A stretch of 48,768 nucleotides of DNA, from NCBI GenBank assembly GCA_003224085.1, contig QHYK01000112.1:1-48768 (forward strand). The letters are read 5' to 3'. This DNA comes from Acidobacteriota bacterium (GTDB taxonomy: Bacteria > Acidobacteriota > Terriglobia > Acidiferrales > UBA7541). Under the pieces are notes generated by a model. That model searched no databases. It had not been told where the DNA came from and was given only the letters and a program-made list of their open reading frames with translations. Positions 41,692-48,768 of the stretch are shown here, piece by piece; position 1 is the stretch's first letter, and every line of letters starts with the position of its first letter. A program made the position numbers and the translations under genes.

Positions 41692-42456
41692 ATGGCAACC
41701 AAGGCACAGAATACCGAGCAGATTGTAGTGGAAAGCGCGCCCCGAGCGACTCGGGGCAAGAACGAAGCGCGGCGGCTCCGCCAGACCGGCAAAGTCCCGG
41801 CAGTCTTGTATGGCGGCAAGGGAGGACCGGTCACCTTGGCGGTGAATGCCAAGCAGGTCGGTGCCATTCTGCGCTCGGCCACCGGGCATAACACGCTTTT
41901 CCAAGTCACCGTGAGCGGCAAGCCGGAACCGGCCATTGTGAAGGATTGGCTGGTTGATCCGGCCACCGGAAAGCTCTTGCACGTAGACCTCATGCGCGTG
42001 GCCATGGATGTGCGCATGAAGGTGAAAGTGCCGGTGCACACTTTCGGCGAGCCTGCCGGGGTGAAAGTGCAAGGTGGCGTCTTCGAGGTGGTCACTCGCG
42101 AAGTGGAAGTAGAATGCTTGCCGAGCGACATCCCGACTGAGTTTCGCATGGACGTCACTGAGCTGATGCTTGGCAAGCAGTTGCGCGTTGGCGACCTGCC
42201 GATTGACCCGTCAAAGATCAAACTGCTCACCGAACCAGAGCGCGTAATTGCGCACGTGGTCGCGCTCAAGGTCGAAGAAGAGAAGCCCGCCGAAGCAGCC
42301 GTGGCGGAAGGCGCCGCTCCGGCCGAGCCCGAAGTCATCAAGAAGGGCAAGAAAGAAGTGGAGGGCGAGGAAGGCGCCGAAGCCCCGGAAGCCAAGGCGG
42401 AGAAAACAGAGAAACCGGAGAAGGCGGAGAAGGCGGAGAAGAAAGAAAAGAAGTAA
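41692..42456 (+). CDS. rplY: 50S ribosomal protein L25/Ctc (long form)
   Basis: The 254-residue protein has an N-terminal L25 domain (about 14-105, 'TRGKNEARRLRQTGKVPAVLYGG'), a TL5/Ctc C-terminal beta domain (about 106-195), and a disordered Lys/Glu/Ala tail of about 55 residues, ending in EKAEKAEKKEKK. It binds 5S rRNA. GAAGAAGG precedes the ATG. It lies between prs and pth as usual. Confidence 0.94.
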   Translation: MATKAQNTEQIVVESAPRATRGKNEARRLRQTGKVPAVLYGGKGGPVTLAVNAKQVGAILRSATGHNTLFQVTVSGKPEPAIVKDWLVDPATGKLLHVDLMRVAMDVRMKVKVPVHTFGEPAGVKVQGGVFEVVTREVEVECLPSDIPTEFRMDVTELMLGKQLRVGDLPIDPSKIKLLTEPERVIAHVVALKVEEEKPAEAAVAEGAAPAEPEVIKKGKKEVEGEEGAEAPEAKAEKTEKPEKAEKAEKKEKK

Positions 42457-42494
42457 GTACGATCGGGATGGACTGCGAGTCATGTTTCTTTCAC

Positions 42495-42526
42495 CAGTCA
42501 CGAGTCAGCAGTCACGAGTCACGAGT
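42495..42526. repeat. Tandem AGTCACGAGTC repeat before pth
   Basis: AGTCACGAGTC occurs at 42496-42506 and 42510-42520 (14-base period), followed by ACGAGT. Related single units CCAGTCACGG at 41634 and CAACAGTCAGCGG at 40548 lie in gaps before rplY and prs. Low-complexity intergenic family. Confidence 0.5.
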
Positions 42527-42569
42527 GGGATGCTGGTGAAGATTTGTCATCAGCCGCAGTGACGGCCAT

Positions 42570-43166
42570 ATGCGGCTCATTGTCGGACTTGGGAATCCCG
42601 ATCCGGAGTATCAATGGACGCCGCACAACCTGGGATTCATGGTCGTGGACGAGCTGGCGAATCGCAACGGGATTCGCGTGGAGCGCCCGGAAGGCAGGGC
42701 GCTGGTAGGTCGGGGCAAGGTTGCAGGAGAAGAAGTGCTCCTGGCCAAGCCGCAAACGTACATGAACCTGAGCGGCATCTCGGTGCGAGAGCTGCTCGCG
42801 AAGTACGAGTTGGACGTGGACGCGCTGCTGGTGATGTGGGATGAAGTGCAACTGCCGCTGGGCACGATTCGCATTCACCCCGACGGCAGCGCGGGCAGCC
42901 ACAACGGTGCCGGGTCGGTGATCAACGCCGTGGGCACGCAGAAGTTTGCGAGGCTCCGCCTTGGGTGCGGACCGGAGCATTCGTTCGGCAGCCGCCGAGA
43001 GCACGTGCTGCGGCCCATGAAGAAGGCAGAGTTGGAAGTGGCGGCTGAAATGGTGGGCCAGGCGGGCGATGCCGTGGAACTGATTCTGACGGAGGGGCTC
43101 GACCGGGCGATGACGAAGTACAACCGCCGCAAGCCTGCCGATCCGGAAGAGCCGGAGCAGAAGTAG
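42570..43166 (+). CDS. pth: Peptidyl-tRNA hydrolase
   Basis: The 198-residue protein has GLGNPDPEYQWTPHNLGF with the catalytic His19, the 'KPQTYMNLSG' substrate loop, 'WDEVQLPLGTIRI' with the catalytic Asp, and GSAGSHNGAGSV. It recycles peptidyl-tRNA. The usual GSAGGHNG is GSAGSHNG here. Context rplY-pth-rpsF is canonical. Confidence 0.95.
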   Translation: MRLIVGLGNPDPEYQWTPHNLGFMVVDELANRNGIRVERPEGRALVGRGKVAGEEVLLAKPQTYMNLSGISVRELLAKYELDVDALLVMWDEVQLPLGTIRIHPDGSAGSHNGAGSVINAVGTQKFARLRLGCGPEHSFGSRREHVLRPMKKAELEVAAEMVGQAGDAVELILTEGLDRAMTKYNRRKPADPEEPEQK

Positions 43167-43244
43167 AAAAGAATTTGCCGGCCGCGCCGGAAAGAAAAAC
43201 AGGCCGCGGACGCAAAACGGTTGAGAGAGGGGAAAGAGGTCACC

Positions 43245-43655
43245 ATGGAAGAGCGTTACTACGATTTGATTTTCATCGTCCGGCCGGCAACGCCGGAGGA
43301 GGAGATCAAGAAAATTCTTGGTGTGGTCGACCACGCCTGCCAGGAAAAAGGCGGCAAGATCGAGAAGACCGAGCAGTGGGGCACGCGCAAGCTGGCCTAT
43401 CGCGTGCACAAGCACCGCGAAGGAATCTACGTCCACCAGGAGATTCGCACTGCGCATGGCGAGCTTATCGCTGAGATTGAGCGCCGCCTGCGCACGCAGG
43501 ACGCAGTGATCAAGTACCAGACCGTGCGGCTGGACGAAGATTTGAAGCGCCAGAAGAAGCTTTCTCAGAAGCGCGAGAAGCGTGCCGCGCGGCGTCCGCG
43601 CCGTCCAGCAGCGCCTCCTGCTGCCGCTGCCGAGCAGGCTGCGGCCGCAAATTGA
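43245..43655 (+). CDS. rpsF: 30S ribosomal protein S6 with basic/Ala-rich tail
   Basis: From ATG 43245 (AAAGAGG upstream) the 136-residue protein has the S6 fold (MEERYYDLIFIVRPATPEEE..., 'WGTRKLAYRVHKHREGIYVH', 'DAVIKYQTVRLDEDL') up to about residue 100, and then a tail of about 36 residues: first basic (KRQKKLSQKREKRAARRPRR) then Pro/Ala (PAAPPAAAAEQAAAAN). S6 binds S18 on the 30S platform. The tail is longer than in E. coli. A set of hairpins follows before rpsR. Confidence 0.95.
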   Translation: MEERYYDLIFIVRPATPEEEIKKILGVVDHACQEKGGKIEKTEQWGTRKLAYRVHKHREGIYVHQEIRTAHGELIAEIERRLRTQDAVIKYQTVRLDEDLKRQKKLSQKREKRAARRPRRPAAPPAAAAEQAAAAN

Positions 43656-43692
43656 TGGGGGCGCGCTCGCGAATTAAAGAGGCTGCGGCCTC

Positions 43693-43800
43693 AGGATTAA
43701 GGACGCACCATAGGGAACTTAATCCTTTCAGCATCAGCACTTGGGAGGCCCCCTCGCAAGTGCTGATGCTAAGGAACTTACGCAAAAACGTAAGGCCCTT
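43693..43800 (+). other. Three consecutive hairpins between rpsF and rpsR
   Basis: Hairpin 1: AGGATTAAG (43693-43701) with CTTAATCCT (43718-43726). Hairpin 2: AGCATCAGCACTTG (43730-43743) with CAAGTGCTGATGCT (43757-43770), and inside the loop GAGG (43745-43748) with CCTC (43752-43755), i.e. 18 pairs with one G/G mismatch. Hairpin 3: CTTACG (43777-43782) with CGTAAG (43789-43794), extended by AAGG (43771-43774) with CCTT (43797-43800). GGAACTTA repeats directly at 43714 and 43773, flanking hairpin 2. No strong T-run follows. A structured mRNA element, such as a translational regulator, attenuator or processing site, is possible; a decayed mobile palindrome is the alternative. Confidence 0.65.
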
Positions 43801-43877
43801 GAAGCGAACCCTTACAAAAAACAGGGGGATGGGGCAGGTTGTTCGTATCCCCGAACCAAGGGTCTCAGATTTTGTAG

Positions 43878-43900
43878 CTTAGAACTTGCAACTCAGAAGG
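43878..43900. repeat. Degenerate CTTAGAACTTGCAACTCAGAAGG repeat before rpsR
   Basis: This copy of the AGAACT-type family ends 10 bases before the rpsR ATG, so its GAAGG end may also serve as the ribosome site. Confidence 0.45.
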
Positions 43901-43909
43901 GTGGTAGGT

Positions 43910-44365
43910 ATGTCAGAGGAACAGAAACAAGCGCCAGCGCCGAGTGGAACTCCGCGGCGGGAAGCCGGCCCCAATGCTGGTCGGCGTGAAGGTGCTCCGG
44001 GCGGCGGTGGTCCCGGCGGTCCTGGGGGGCGTCCACGTGGGAAGCGCCAGTATTTCCGCAAGAAGAAAGTCTGCAAGTTTTGCGTCGAGAAGATGGACTT
44101 CATCGACTACAAGCGCGCGGACATTCTGTCGCAGTTTGTCCAGGAGCGCGGCAAGATTCTGCCCCGCCGCATGACCGGCGTGTGCGCGCGGCACCAACGG
44201 GGACTGGGCGTGGCCATCAAACGCGCTCGGAATATCGCCTTGCTGCCGTTTTCGGGCAGCGCCGCGGGCGTCCAGGCGCCGCGCCCGGTAACCCCCGGCG
44301 CGCACGGCGCGCATCCGCCGGCTGCAGCGCATCCAGCTCCTGCCGCCGAAGCGCCCAAGGCTTGA
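43910..44365 (+). CDS. rpsR: 30S ribosomal protein S18 with long low-complexity N- and C-terminal extensions
   Basis: From ATG 43910 the protein has 151 residues, double the normal 75. The S18 core runs from about residue 51 to 115 ('[26 protein letters not shown]', '[34 protein letters not shown]'; cysteines retained). Before it lies a Gly/Pro/Arg-rich segment ([20 protein letters not shown]) and after it a Pro/Ala/His tail ([20 protein letters not shown]). S18 binds S6, which also has a tail here. Translation is from the GGTAGGT-proximal ATG; the eight upstream codons are non-coding. Confidence 0.93.
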   Translation: MSEEQKQAPAPSGTPRREAGPNAGRREGAPGGGGPGGPGGRPRGKRQYFRKKKVCKFCVEKMDFIDYKRADILSQFVQERGKILPRRMTGVCARHQRGLGVAIKRARNIALLPFSGSAAGVQAPRPVTPGAHGAHPPAAAHPAPAAEAPKA

Positions 44366-44368
44366 TGA

Positions 44369-44405
44369 ATCAGTTTTCAGTTCTCAGTTTTAGGTTTTAA
44401 CTAGA
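44369..44405. repeat. Inverted copy of the AGAACT-type repeat (after rpsR)
   Basis: CAGTTTTCAGTTCTCAGTTTTAGG and AACTAGAAC match, in the opposite orientation, the copy at 44531-44566 (ACAACTGAAAACTTAGAACTGAAAGG split). The two may pair to enclose the spacer between rpsR and rplI. Confidence 0.5.
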
Positions 44406-44530
44406 ACAGCAGCCCTGAGGATCCGCTTTTTGGTTTTTTGGAGTCTTGGGGCTTCTTTAGAGTGCGCAAAGAGAAGAAATAAAGCTTTTTCAGCGACTTA
44501 GCTCTTTTAGCGCTTTCGGATTTGTTTTCA

Positions 44531-44566
44531 CTTGGGACTTACAACTGAAAACTTAGAACTGAAAGG
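44531..44566. repeat. AGAACT-type repeat before rplI
   Basis: CTTGGGACTTACAACTG then AAAACTTAGAACTGAAAGG are tandem degenerate units of about 12 bases, ending 23 bases before the rplI ATG. Confidence 0.5.
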
Positions 44567-44588
44567 TGCGGGAGCGAAGGGAAGCAAG

Positions 44589-45035
44589 ATGCAAATCATT
44601 CTTCAGGAAGATATCGACAAGTTGGGGCATCGCGGCGACGTTGTGGAGGTCAAGCCGGGCTACGCGCGCAACTATTTGCTGCCGCGCAAGCTCGCGGTGG
44701 AAGCGACAACAGGGAACTTGAAAGCTATCGAGCGCATTCGCGCCTCGCTGGCCAGAAAGACCGCGACGGAGCTCGATGCCGCGCACAAGCAGGCCGAACT
44801 GCTGCATGTCGTCGCGCTGAAGTTCACTCGCAAAACCGGCGAGAACGATCAGATGTTCGGCTCTGTGACGACCGCGGACATTGCCGAAGGGCTCGCCGCG
44901 CAGGGATTCAAAATCGACAAGCGGCAGGTGCAGCTTGCCGAGCCGATCCGGATCATCGGCGAATCGCAAGTGACCATCAAGGTGTTTCGCGACGTCACCG
45001 CGCAAATCAAAGTTACCGTCGAAAAAGAATCGTAG
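44589..45035 (+). CDS. rplI: 50S ribosomal protein L9
   Basis: From ATG 44589 (GGGAAG upstream) the 148-residue protein has the L9 N-domain MQIILQEDIDKLGHRGDVVEVKPGYARNYLLPRKLA (pattern split), a long connecting helix and the C-domain ('QMFGSVTTADIAEGLAAQGF', 'IRIIGESQVTIKVFRDVTAQIKVTV'). It binds 23S domain V. A terminator follows at 45126. Upstream codons of the open frame lie in repeats and are not coding. Confidence 0.95.
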   Translation: MQIILQEDIDKLGHRGDVVEVKPGYARNYLLPRKLAVEATTGNLKAIERIRASLARKTATELDAAHKQAELLHVVALKFTRKTGENDQMFGSVTTADIAEGLAAQGFKIDKRQVQLAEPIRIIGESQVTIKVFRDVTAQIKVTVEKES

Positions 45036-45125
45036 TGCACGCGCGTCGCCGATGGGGTCTATCGTGGCGGGTTTTTGATCGCAACGAGCCGCGCAGTCAA
45101 CGCCCGCAAGTAATGTTCTCTACCA

Positions 45126-45147
45126 AGGGCGCGACGAAACGCGCCCT
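45126..45147 (+). terminator. Terminator after rplI
   Basis: AGGGCGCG (45126-45133) pairs with CGCGCCCT (45140-45147) around ACGAAA, followed by ATTTCT. It closes the ribosomal protein transcript 91 bases after the rplI stop. Confidence 0.65.
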
Positions 45148-45480
45148 ATTTCTATGCAAAAAGTTTTCCGACATTTCCGAAGGGGTTCACAGATGTGCAC
45201 AGCCAACCCGATTGACGCGCGCAGCCACAGCGCGCACAATGCGCCTACGATTCAAGCAGTCAAACAGGAATTGGTCGAGCCCAGCCTGCCTGTCTTGTGG
45301 CAAGCCTAAGACCTCGCCGCCCTGAAAATAGTCAAAGTGCCCTGGGCGCGTGAATAGACTTGCCCTCGCAAGAAGGGTGTGGTCTACTATGGCGAATGAA
45401 AAGCGAACATCAAAGGGCGATAGAAACGACTTCCCATGCAGCGGACTGAGGCCAGACCCGGCAGGTTGTTTAGAGATTGA
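45148..45480. other. 333-bp gap before dnaB
   Basis: No gene is supported; open frames here have no ribosome site or recognisable product. A weak promoter, TTGCCC (45360-45365) with 17 bases to TCTACT (45383-45388), could serve dnaB with a leader of about 90 bases. Confidence 0.4.
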
Positions 45481-46857
45481 ATGAAAGCCATGGTCGCTGA
45501 CGCCACTCTCGAAAAGCCGTTGCCGAACAATCTGGAAGCGGAACGTTCTGTGCTTGGCGCCATTTTGCTGGATAATCACGCGCTGAACGCCGCGTTGGAA
45601 ACATTGCGCCCCGAGGATTTTTTCCTCGATCAGCACCGCCGCGTCTTCACGCACATGATCCAGCTCGGCGAAAGCCAGCAAGCCATCGACCTGGTGACGC
45701 TGAGCGACGAATTGCACCGCAAGGGCGAACTCGAAGCTTCGGGAGGCGCGCCGTACCTGGCTGCGCTGGCTGACGGCATGCCGCGCGTCTCGAACATCGA
45801 GCATTACGCGCGCATCGTCAAAGAAAAAGCCATCCTGCGAAACCTGATTCACGCCACGCACGACATTCAGCAGCGCGCGTTTGAAGGCGAAGACGGGGCC
45901 GACGCCATCCTTGACGGCGCGGAGTCTTCGATCTTTGCGCTGGCGGAAGATCGCGTGCGCGTCGGGCTGGTTCCGGTGAAGGAAATCGTCCGCGACAATT
46001 TCGAGCGCCTGGAGAAAATTTTCAAAGAAGGCAAAAGCGTCACCGGAGTTCCCACAGGCTACACAGAATTTGACAAGCTGACCTCCGGCTTGCAGCCGTC
46101 CGAACTCCTGATTCTTGCGGCGCGGCCTTCGCAGGGGAAAACGGCGCTGGCGCTGAACCTGATGGAAAACATCGCGATTCGCGGCGGACATCCCGTGGCG
46201 ATGTTCAGCATGGAAATGTCCAAGGAGTCGCTGCTGCAGCGCCTGGTCGCCTCGGTGGCGCAGATTGACGCGCACAAATTCCGCACCGGGCACCTGAACC
46301 GCGAAGACTGGCGGCGCATGACCGAAGCGCTGGGAACCATTTCTTCTTCGCCGCTGTGGATTGATGATTCGGGCTCGATCAGCGTGCTCGAAATTGGCGC
46401 CAAGGCGCGAAGGCTGAAACGCGATAAAGGCATGTCGCTGCTGATTGTGGACTATCTCCAGCTCATCACCGCGCGCGGACGCTTTGGCAACCGCCAGGAA
46501 GAAGTCGCGAGCATTTCGCGCGGCTTGAAGGGGCTCGCCAAAGAGTTGCAGATTCCCGTACTGGTGCTCAGCCAGCTTACGCGCGCTCCGGAGCGCGATG
46601 AGCGCGGCCCGCAGCTTTCTGATTTGCGCGAATCGGGCGCCATCGAGCAGGACGCCGACGTGGTGATGTTCATCTACCGGCCGCATTTCTTCAAAGCGGG
46701 CGCTACTCCCGAAGAGCGCGAAGAAACCGATCTGCGCATCGCGAAGCAGCGCAACGGCCCCACGGATATGGTGAGATTCGTTTTCCGCAGCCGGTTTACG
46801 CGCTTTGAAGAGGCGGCGCCGGACGCGTTCTCGCAATTCACTCCAAACGAGAGGTAA
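45481..46857 (+). CDS. dnaB: Replicative DNA helicase DnaB
   Basis: The 458-residue protein has the N-terminal DnaB domain (PNNLEAERSVLGAILLDNHA), a linker, and the RecA-like core with Walker A ARPSQGKTALAL (214-225), 'FSMEMSKESLLQRLV', Walker B LLIVDYLQLI, and the arginine finger region. It unwinds DNA at the fork as a hexamer. The order rplI-dnaB-alr is common. There is no intein. A second ATG at 45490 is possible. Confidence 0.96.
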   Translation: MKAMVADATLEKPLPNNLEAERSVLGAILLDNHALNAALETLRPEDFFLDQHRRVFTHMIQLGESQQAIDLVTLSDELHRKGELEASGGAPYLAALADGMPRVSNIEHYARIVKEKAILRNLIHATHDIQQRAFEGEDGADAILDGAESSIFALAEDRVRVGLVPVKEIVRDNFERLEKIFKEGKSVTGVPTGYTEFDKLTSGLQPSELLILAARPSQGKTALALNLMENIAIRGGHPVAMFSMEMSKESLLQRLVASVAQIDAHKFRTGHLNREDWRRMTEALGTISSSPLWIDDSGSISVLEIGAKARRLKRDKGMSLLIVDYLQLITARGRFGNRQEEVASISRGLKGLAKELQIPVLVLSQLTRAPERDERGPQLSDLRESGAIEQDADVVMFIYRPHFFKAGATPEEREETDLRIAKQRNGPTDMVRFVFRSRFTRFEEAAPDAFSQFTPNER

Positions 46858-47145
46858 GTTTTGCGCGGAGCGCGGTAAGCAAGCCGCAGCGTGTGCTGCG
46901 AGCCACAGCCCACGAACTGAGTCCTCGTTCCCTGCGCTTGCCAAATGGATTCGCTGAGCTCGTAATCCCATCAAGAAGCAGGGTTTAGGTGCGCTTCCAT
47001 GAATGCTCACAGGGGCGTGCGCCCCGACAAAGCTTCGGTCCTGGAAGTGCTTCCTCGTGTGGTGTTGTCTTTTGAGTGCAGCCGCCAAAGTAGCCGTCTG
47101 GCTGGACATCGTGGTTATCGTAAAATTGATGTTTTCGGAAGGCAC

Positions 47146-48378
47146 ATGCCAAGCAAAGAGAAAAGTCCCCGGAGTGAAGTTCGTAAGCAGGCTTATAGCG
47201 AAGCGCGACGGCCGGTCTGGGCGGAAGTTTCGCTTAGCGCGCTCGCGCACAACCTTGAGACGATTAGAGAGTACGTGAATCCGCCGGAAGAAAAGCGCAA
47301 GACGCCGCGCAAAATCCTGTCTATCGTGAAGGGCAACGGTTACGGCCACGGCGGACCGCAAGTCGCCAAGGCGCTTGAAAAGGCCGGTTCAGACTGGTTT
47401 GGCGTCACCTGCACCGACGAAGGCATCGCCGTGCGCGAAGGCGGCGTGCGCAAGCCGATTCTCGTGCTGACGGGCTTCGTCCCGGGAGAAGAAGCGCGCC
47501 TGCTGAAATACGACCTTACGCCAGCCGTCCATCGCTGCGATCAGTTGCCGCTGCTCGAACGCGCTGCCGCTCGCCGTAGTGGCCGCAAGCCCGCTTCCTT
47601 CCACTTGAAAATTGACACCGGGATGAACCGCCTGGGCATTGCGCCGACCGACATCGAGTGTTTTGCGCGGCAACTGGGCAAGTGCAAGCACCTGCAGCTC
47701 ACGGGCATCTTTTCGCACTTCGCGTCGGCGGAAGTTTTCACAGACACCGCCGTCGGCAGGCAAACGCGCGAGCAGGAAGAATGCTTCTACGCTGCGCTCG
47801 ACCGCCTGCGCGCGCTCGGCATCCATCCAGGCCTTGTGCATCTTGCCAATAGCGCGGCCATCGTCTCGCGCCCGGAAACGTGGGCGGACATGGTGCGGCC
47901 CGGTGCGATTCTCTACGGTTACCATCCCGGCTACGATCCCGCGGAAAAGCGCGAAGAAGCGGAGAAGCTCCTGCCGCTGAAGCCGGTGATGAGCCTGCGC
48001 ACGAAAATCATTCATTTTCGGCGCGTTCCGGCGGGCGCGGGGGTCGGCTACGACGCCACTTTTGTCCCCAAGCGGCCTTCGCTCATTGGCGTGCTGGCCG
48101 CGGGCTATGGCGACGGCATCCACCGCTCGCTCGGCAATCGCGGCAGCGTGCTGGTGCGCGGCAAGCTCGCGCCCATCGTGGGCATCATCTCGATGGACGT
48201 CACCATGATTGACGTCACCGACATCGAAGGCGTGGAAATCGGCGACGTGGCCACCATCTACGGCACGGACGGCAATCAGGTACTTCTCGCCAACCGCGTC
48301 GCGCGCAGCATCGGCACGGTCACTTCCGACCTGCTCTGCGCCGTCAGCCAGCGCGTCGAGCGCGTCTATGTCCGCTGA
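47146..48378 (+). CDS. alr: Alanine racemase
   Basis: From ATG 47146 (GGAAGG upstream) the 410-residue protein has the PLP lysine Lys62 in SIVKGNGYGHGG (the common form is VKADAYGHG), 'HLKIDTGMNRLGI', the catalytic tyrosine in GAGVGYDATF, and 'GIISMDVTMIDVTD'. It makes D-alanine for peptidoglycan. The N-terminus is about 20 residues longer than E. coli Alr; the frame's further upstream part is non-coding. 288 bp separate it from dnaB without a gene. Confidence 0.94.
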   Translation: MPSKEKSPRSEVRKQAYSEARRPVWAEVSLSALAHNLETIREYVNPPEEKRKTPRKILSIVKGNGYGHGGPQVAKALEKAGSDWFGVTCTDEGIAVREGGVRKPILVLTGFVPGEEARLLKYDLTPAVHRCDQLPLLERAAARRSGRKPASFHLKIDTGMNRLGIAPTDIECFARQLGKCKHLQLTGIFSHFASAEVFTDTAVGRQTREQEECFYAALDRLRALGIHPGLVHLANSAAIVSRPETWADMVRPGAILYGYHPGYDPAEKREEAEKLLPLKPVMSLRTKIIHFRRVPAGAGVGYDATFVPKRPSLIGVLAAGYGDGIHRSLGNRGSVLVRGKLAPIVGIISMDVTMIDVTDIEGVEIGDVATIYGTDGNQVLLANRVARSIGTVTSDLLCAVSQRVERVYVR

Positions 48379-48709
48379 GGCGCGGTCGCGCGGCAAAGAA
48401 CTCTCCGCTCTCCTAACCCTTCTGATGCGTTGCGATGAATGAAGGGACGTTCGTGGTGATGGAATTATCGTTTAGCGTTTCCAAATGTAGAAGTTTTCGC
48501 TGTCCGAGGAGGTTTCTACATCCAGTTTCTTGGCGACGGTTGCCCTGTGTACGGCTGAGCGAAGGTCAGCCAGGGTCACTCCATTAGCCTGACTTCCCTT
48601 AAAATATAGAAAACCTCTTACAAAGAAGGAGTTTACGTCTGAAATGTAGCAAGTAATAATTTAAGATTGGGCTTGCATTACTGGATTTATTTGCTGTAAT
48701 GTAGCACGT
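48379..48709. other. 331-bp gap, AT-rich leader of the insertion sequence
   Basis: After alr no gene is supported. From about 48480 the sequence becomes AT-rich. ATGTAGAA (48485-48492) and TTCTACAT (48514-48521) form an inverted repeat; the string AATGTAG recurs at 48484, 48643 and 48696. The left end of the insertion sequence should lie in this stretch, but its exact terminus cannot be fixed without the other end. Confidence 0.45.
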
Positions 48710-48768
48710 ATGTTCGTTCAGGCCACCAAGTGCAAGCGTGGCAATACCACCTACCTCACCTATCTGGT
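48710..48768 (+). mobile_element. 5' end of an insertion-sequence transposase (IS1634/IS4-like), partial
   Basis: ATG 48710 opens MFVQATKCKRGNTTYLTYLV and runs off the edge. The beginning 'MFV..TK.KRG..TYLTYLV' is the usual start of IS1634-type DDE transposases found in Acidobacteriota and other phyla. The catalytic domain is outside the window, so intactness is unknown. The flanking AT-rich DNA differs from its neighbours. Confidence 0.45.

Noticed and set aside
45187-47361. 724-codon open frame opposite dnaB and alr
   Set aside because: It is antisense to two genes with clear family motifs, has no recognisable domain, and such frames are expected opposite GC-rich coding DNA.
48369-48443. 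24-codon frame starting inside the end of alr
   Set aside because: Too short, no ribosome site and no known product.
1-48768. CRISPR arrays, tRNA and rRNA genes
   Set aside because: I looked for regularly spaced repeats, the tRNA GGTTCGAATCC arm and conserved rRNA strings and found none; the short repeats noted are irregular and intergenic.

Overview
The window reads as chromosomal DNA of a free-living, probably soil-dwelling Acidobacteriota (Terriglobia-like). This rests on four things: an Oar-type TonB-dependent receptor of 1258 aa with an N-terminal carboxypeptidase-like domain; the decayed C-terminus of a beta-propeller protein with the 'DVSPAGKRFL...VVLNW' ending common in that phylum; the gene orders yceD-rpmF-plsX-fabD-fabG-acpP-fabF and ispE-prs-rplY-pth-rpsF-rpsR-rplI-dnaB-alr; and moderately high GC with many long antisense shadow frames. 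The taxonomic call is inference, because no rRNA or marker alignment was possible.

Layout. 1-3890 (minus): end of a surface-polysaccharide operon (Gfo/Idh dehydrogenase, hexapeptide acetyltransferase, GT2, GT4, methyltransferase running off the edge). 4011-8092: FHA protein, membrane TPR protein, dNTPase, RDD membrane protein, small outer-membrane barrel. 8666-12930 (minus): a trehalose-type module made of a two-TM, HAMP-linked trehalose-6-phosphate synthase fusion, a DUF5752-like protein and a TreT-like GT4 glycosyltransferase, with no OtsB phosphatase visible. 13048-18283: small exported protein, Oar-type receptor with a strong terminator, and a cysteine-rich TonB-C protein. 18644-19387: an endonuclease III-like glycosylase lacking the lyase lysine. 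19447-25247: fatty-acid synthesis operon without fabH, with a decayed small gene between fabG and acpP. 25325-29301: ETF beta, ETF alpha, a cupin and ETF-ubiquinone oxidoreductase, a complete acyl-CoA-to-quinone electron route. 29350-34222: FecR-like exported protein, DUF374 acyltransferase, HtrA protease, coaE, folD. 34321-35403: decayed beta-propeller fragment and two unknown small genes. 35536-37258 (minus): arsR-arsM-arsC arsenic operon with an operator/promoter overlapping the arsR start and no efflux pump. 37458-48378: TPR lipid/secretion-type protein, ispE, prs, then translation genes (L25, Pth, S6, S18, L9), dnaB and alr. The right edge enters an insertion-sequence transposase.

The most unusual items are (a) the HAMP-linked OtsA fusion with its DUF5752 and TreT-like partners, (b) a run of three consecutive hairpins, one with an 18-bp near-perfect stem, between rpsF and rpsR, (c) long disordered tails on S6, S18 and L25, and (d) families of short degenerate repeats placed in the gaps before start codons. 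No rRNA, tRNA or CRISPR array was seen.
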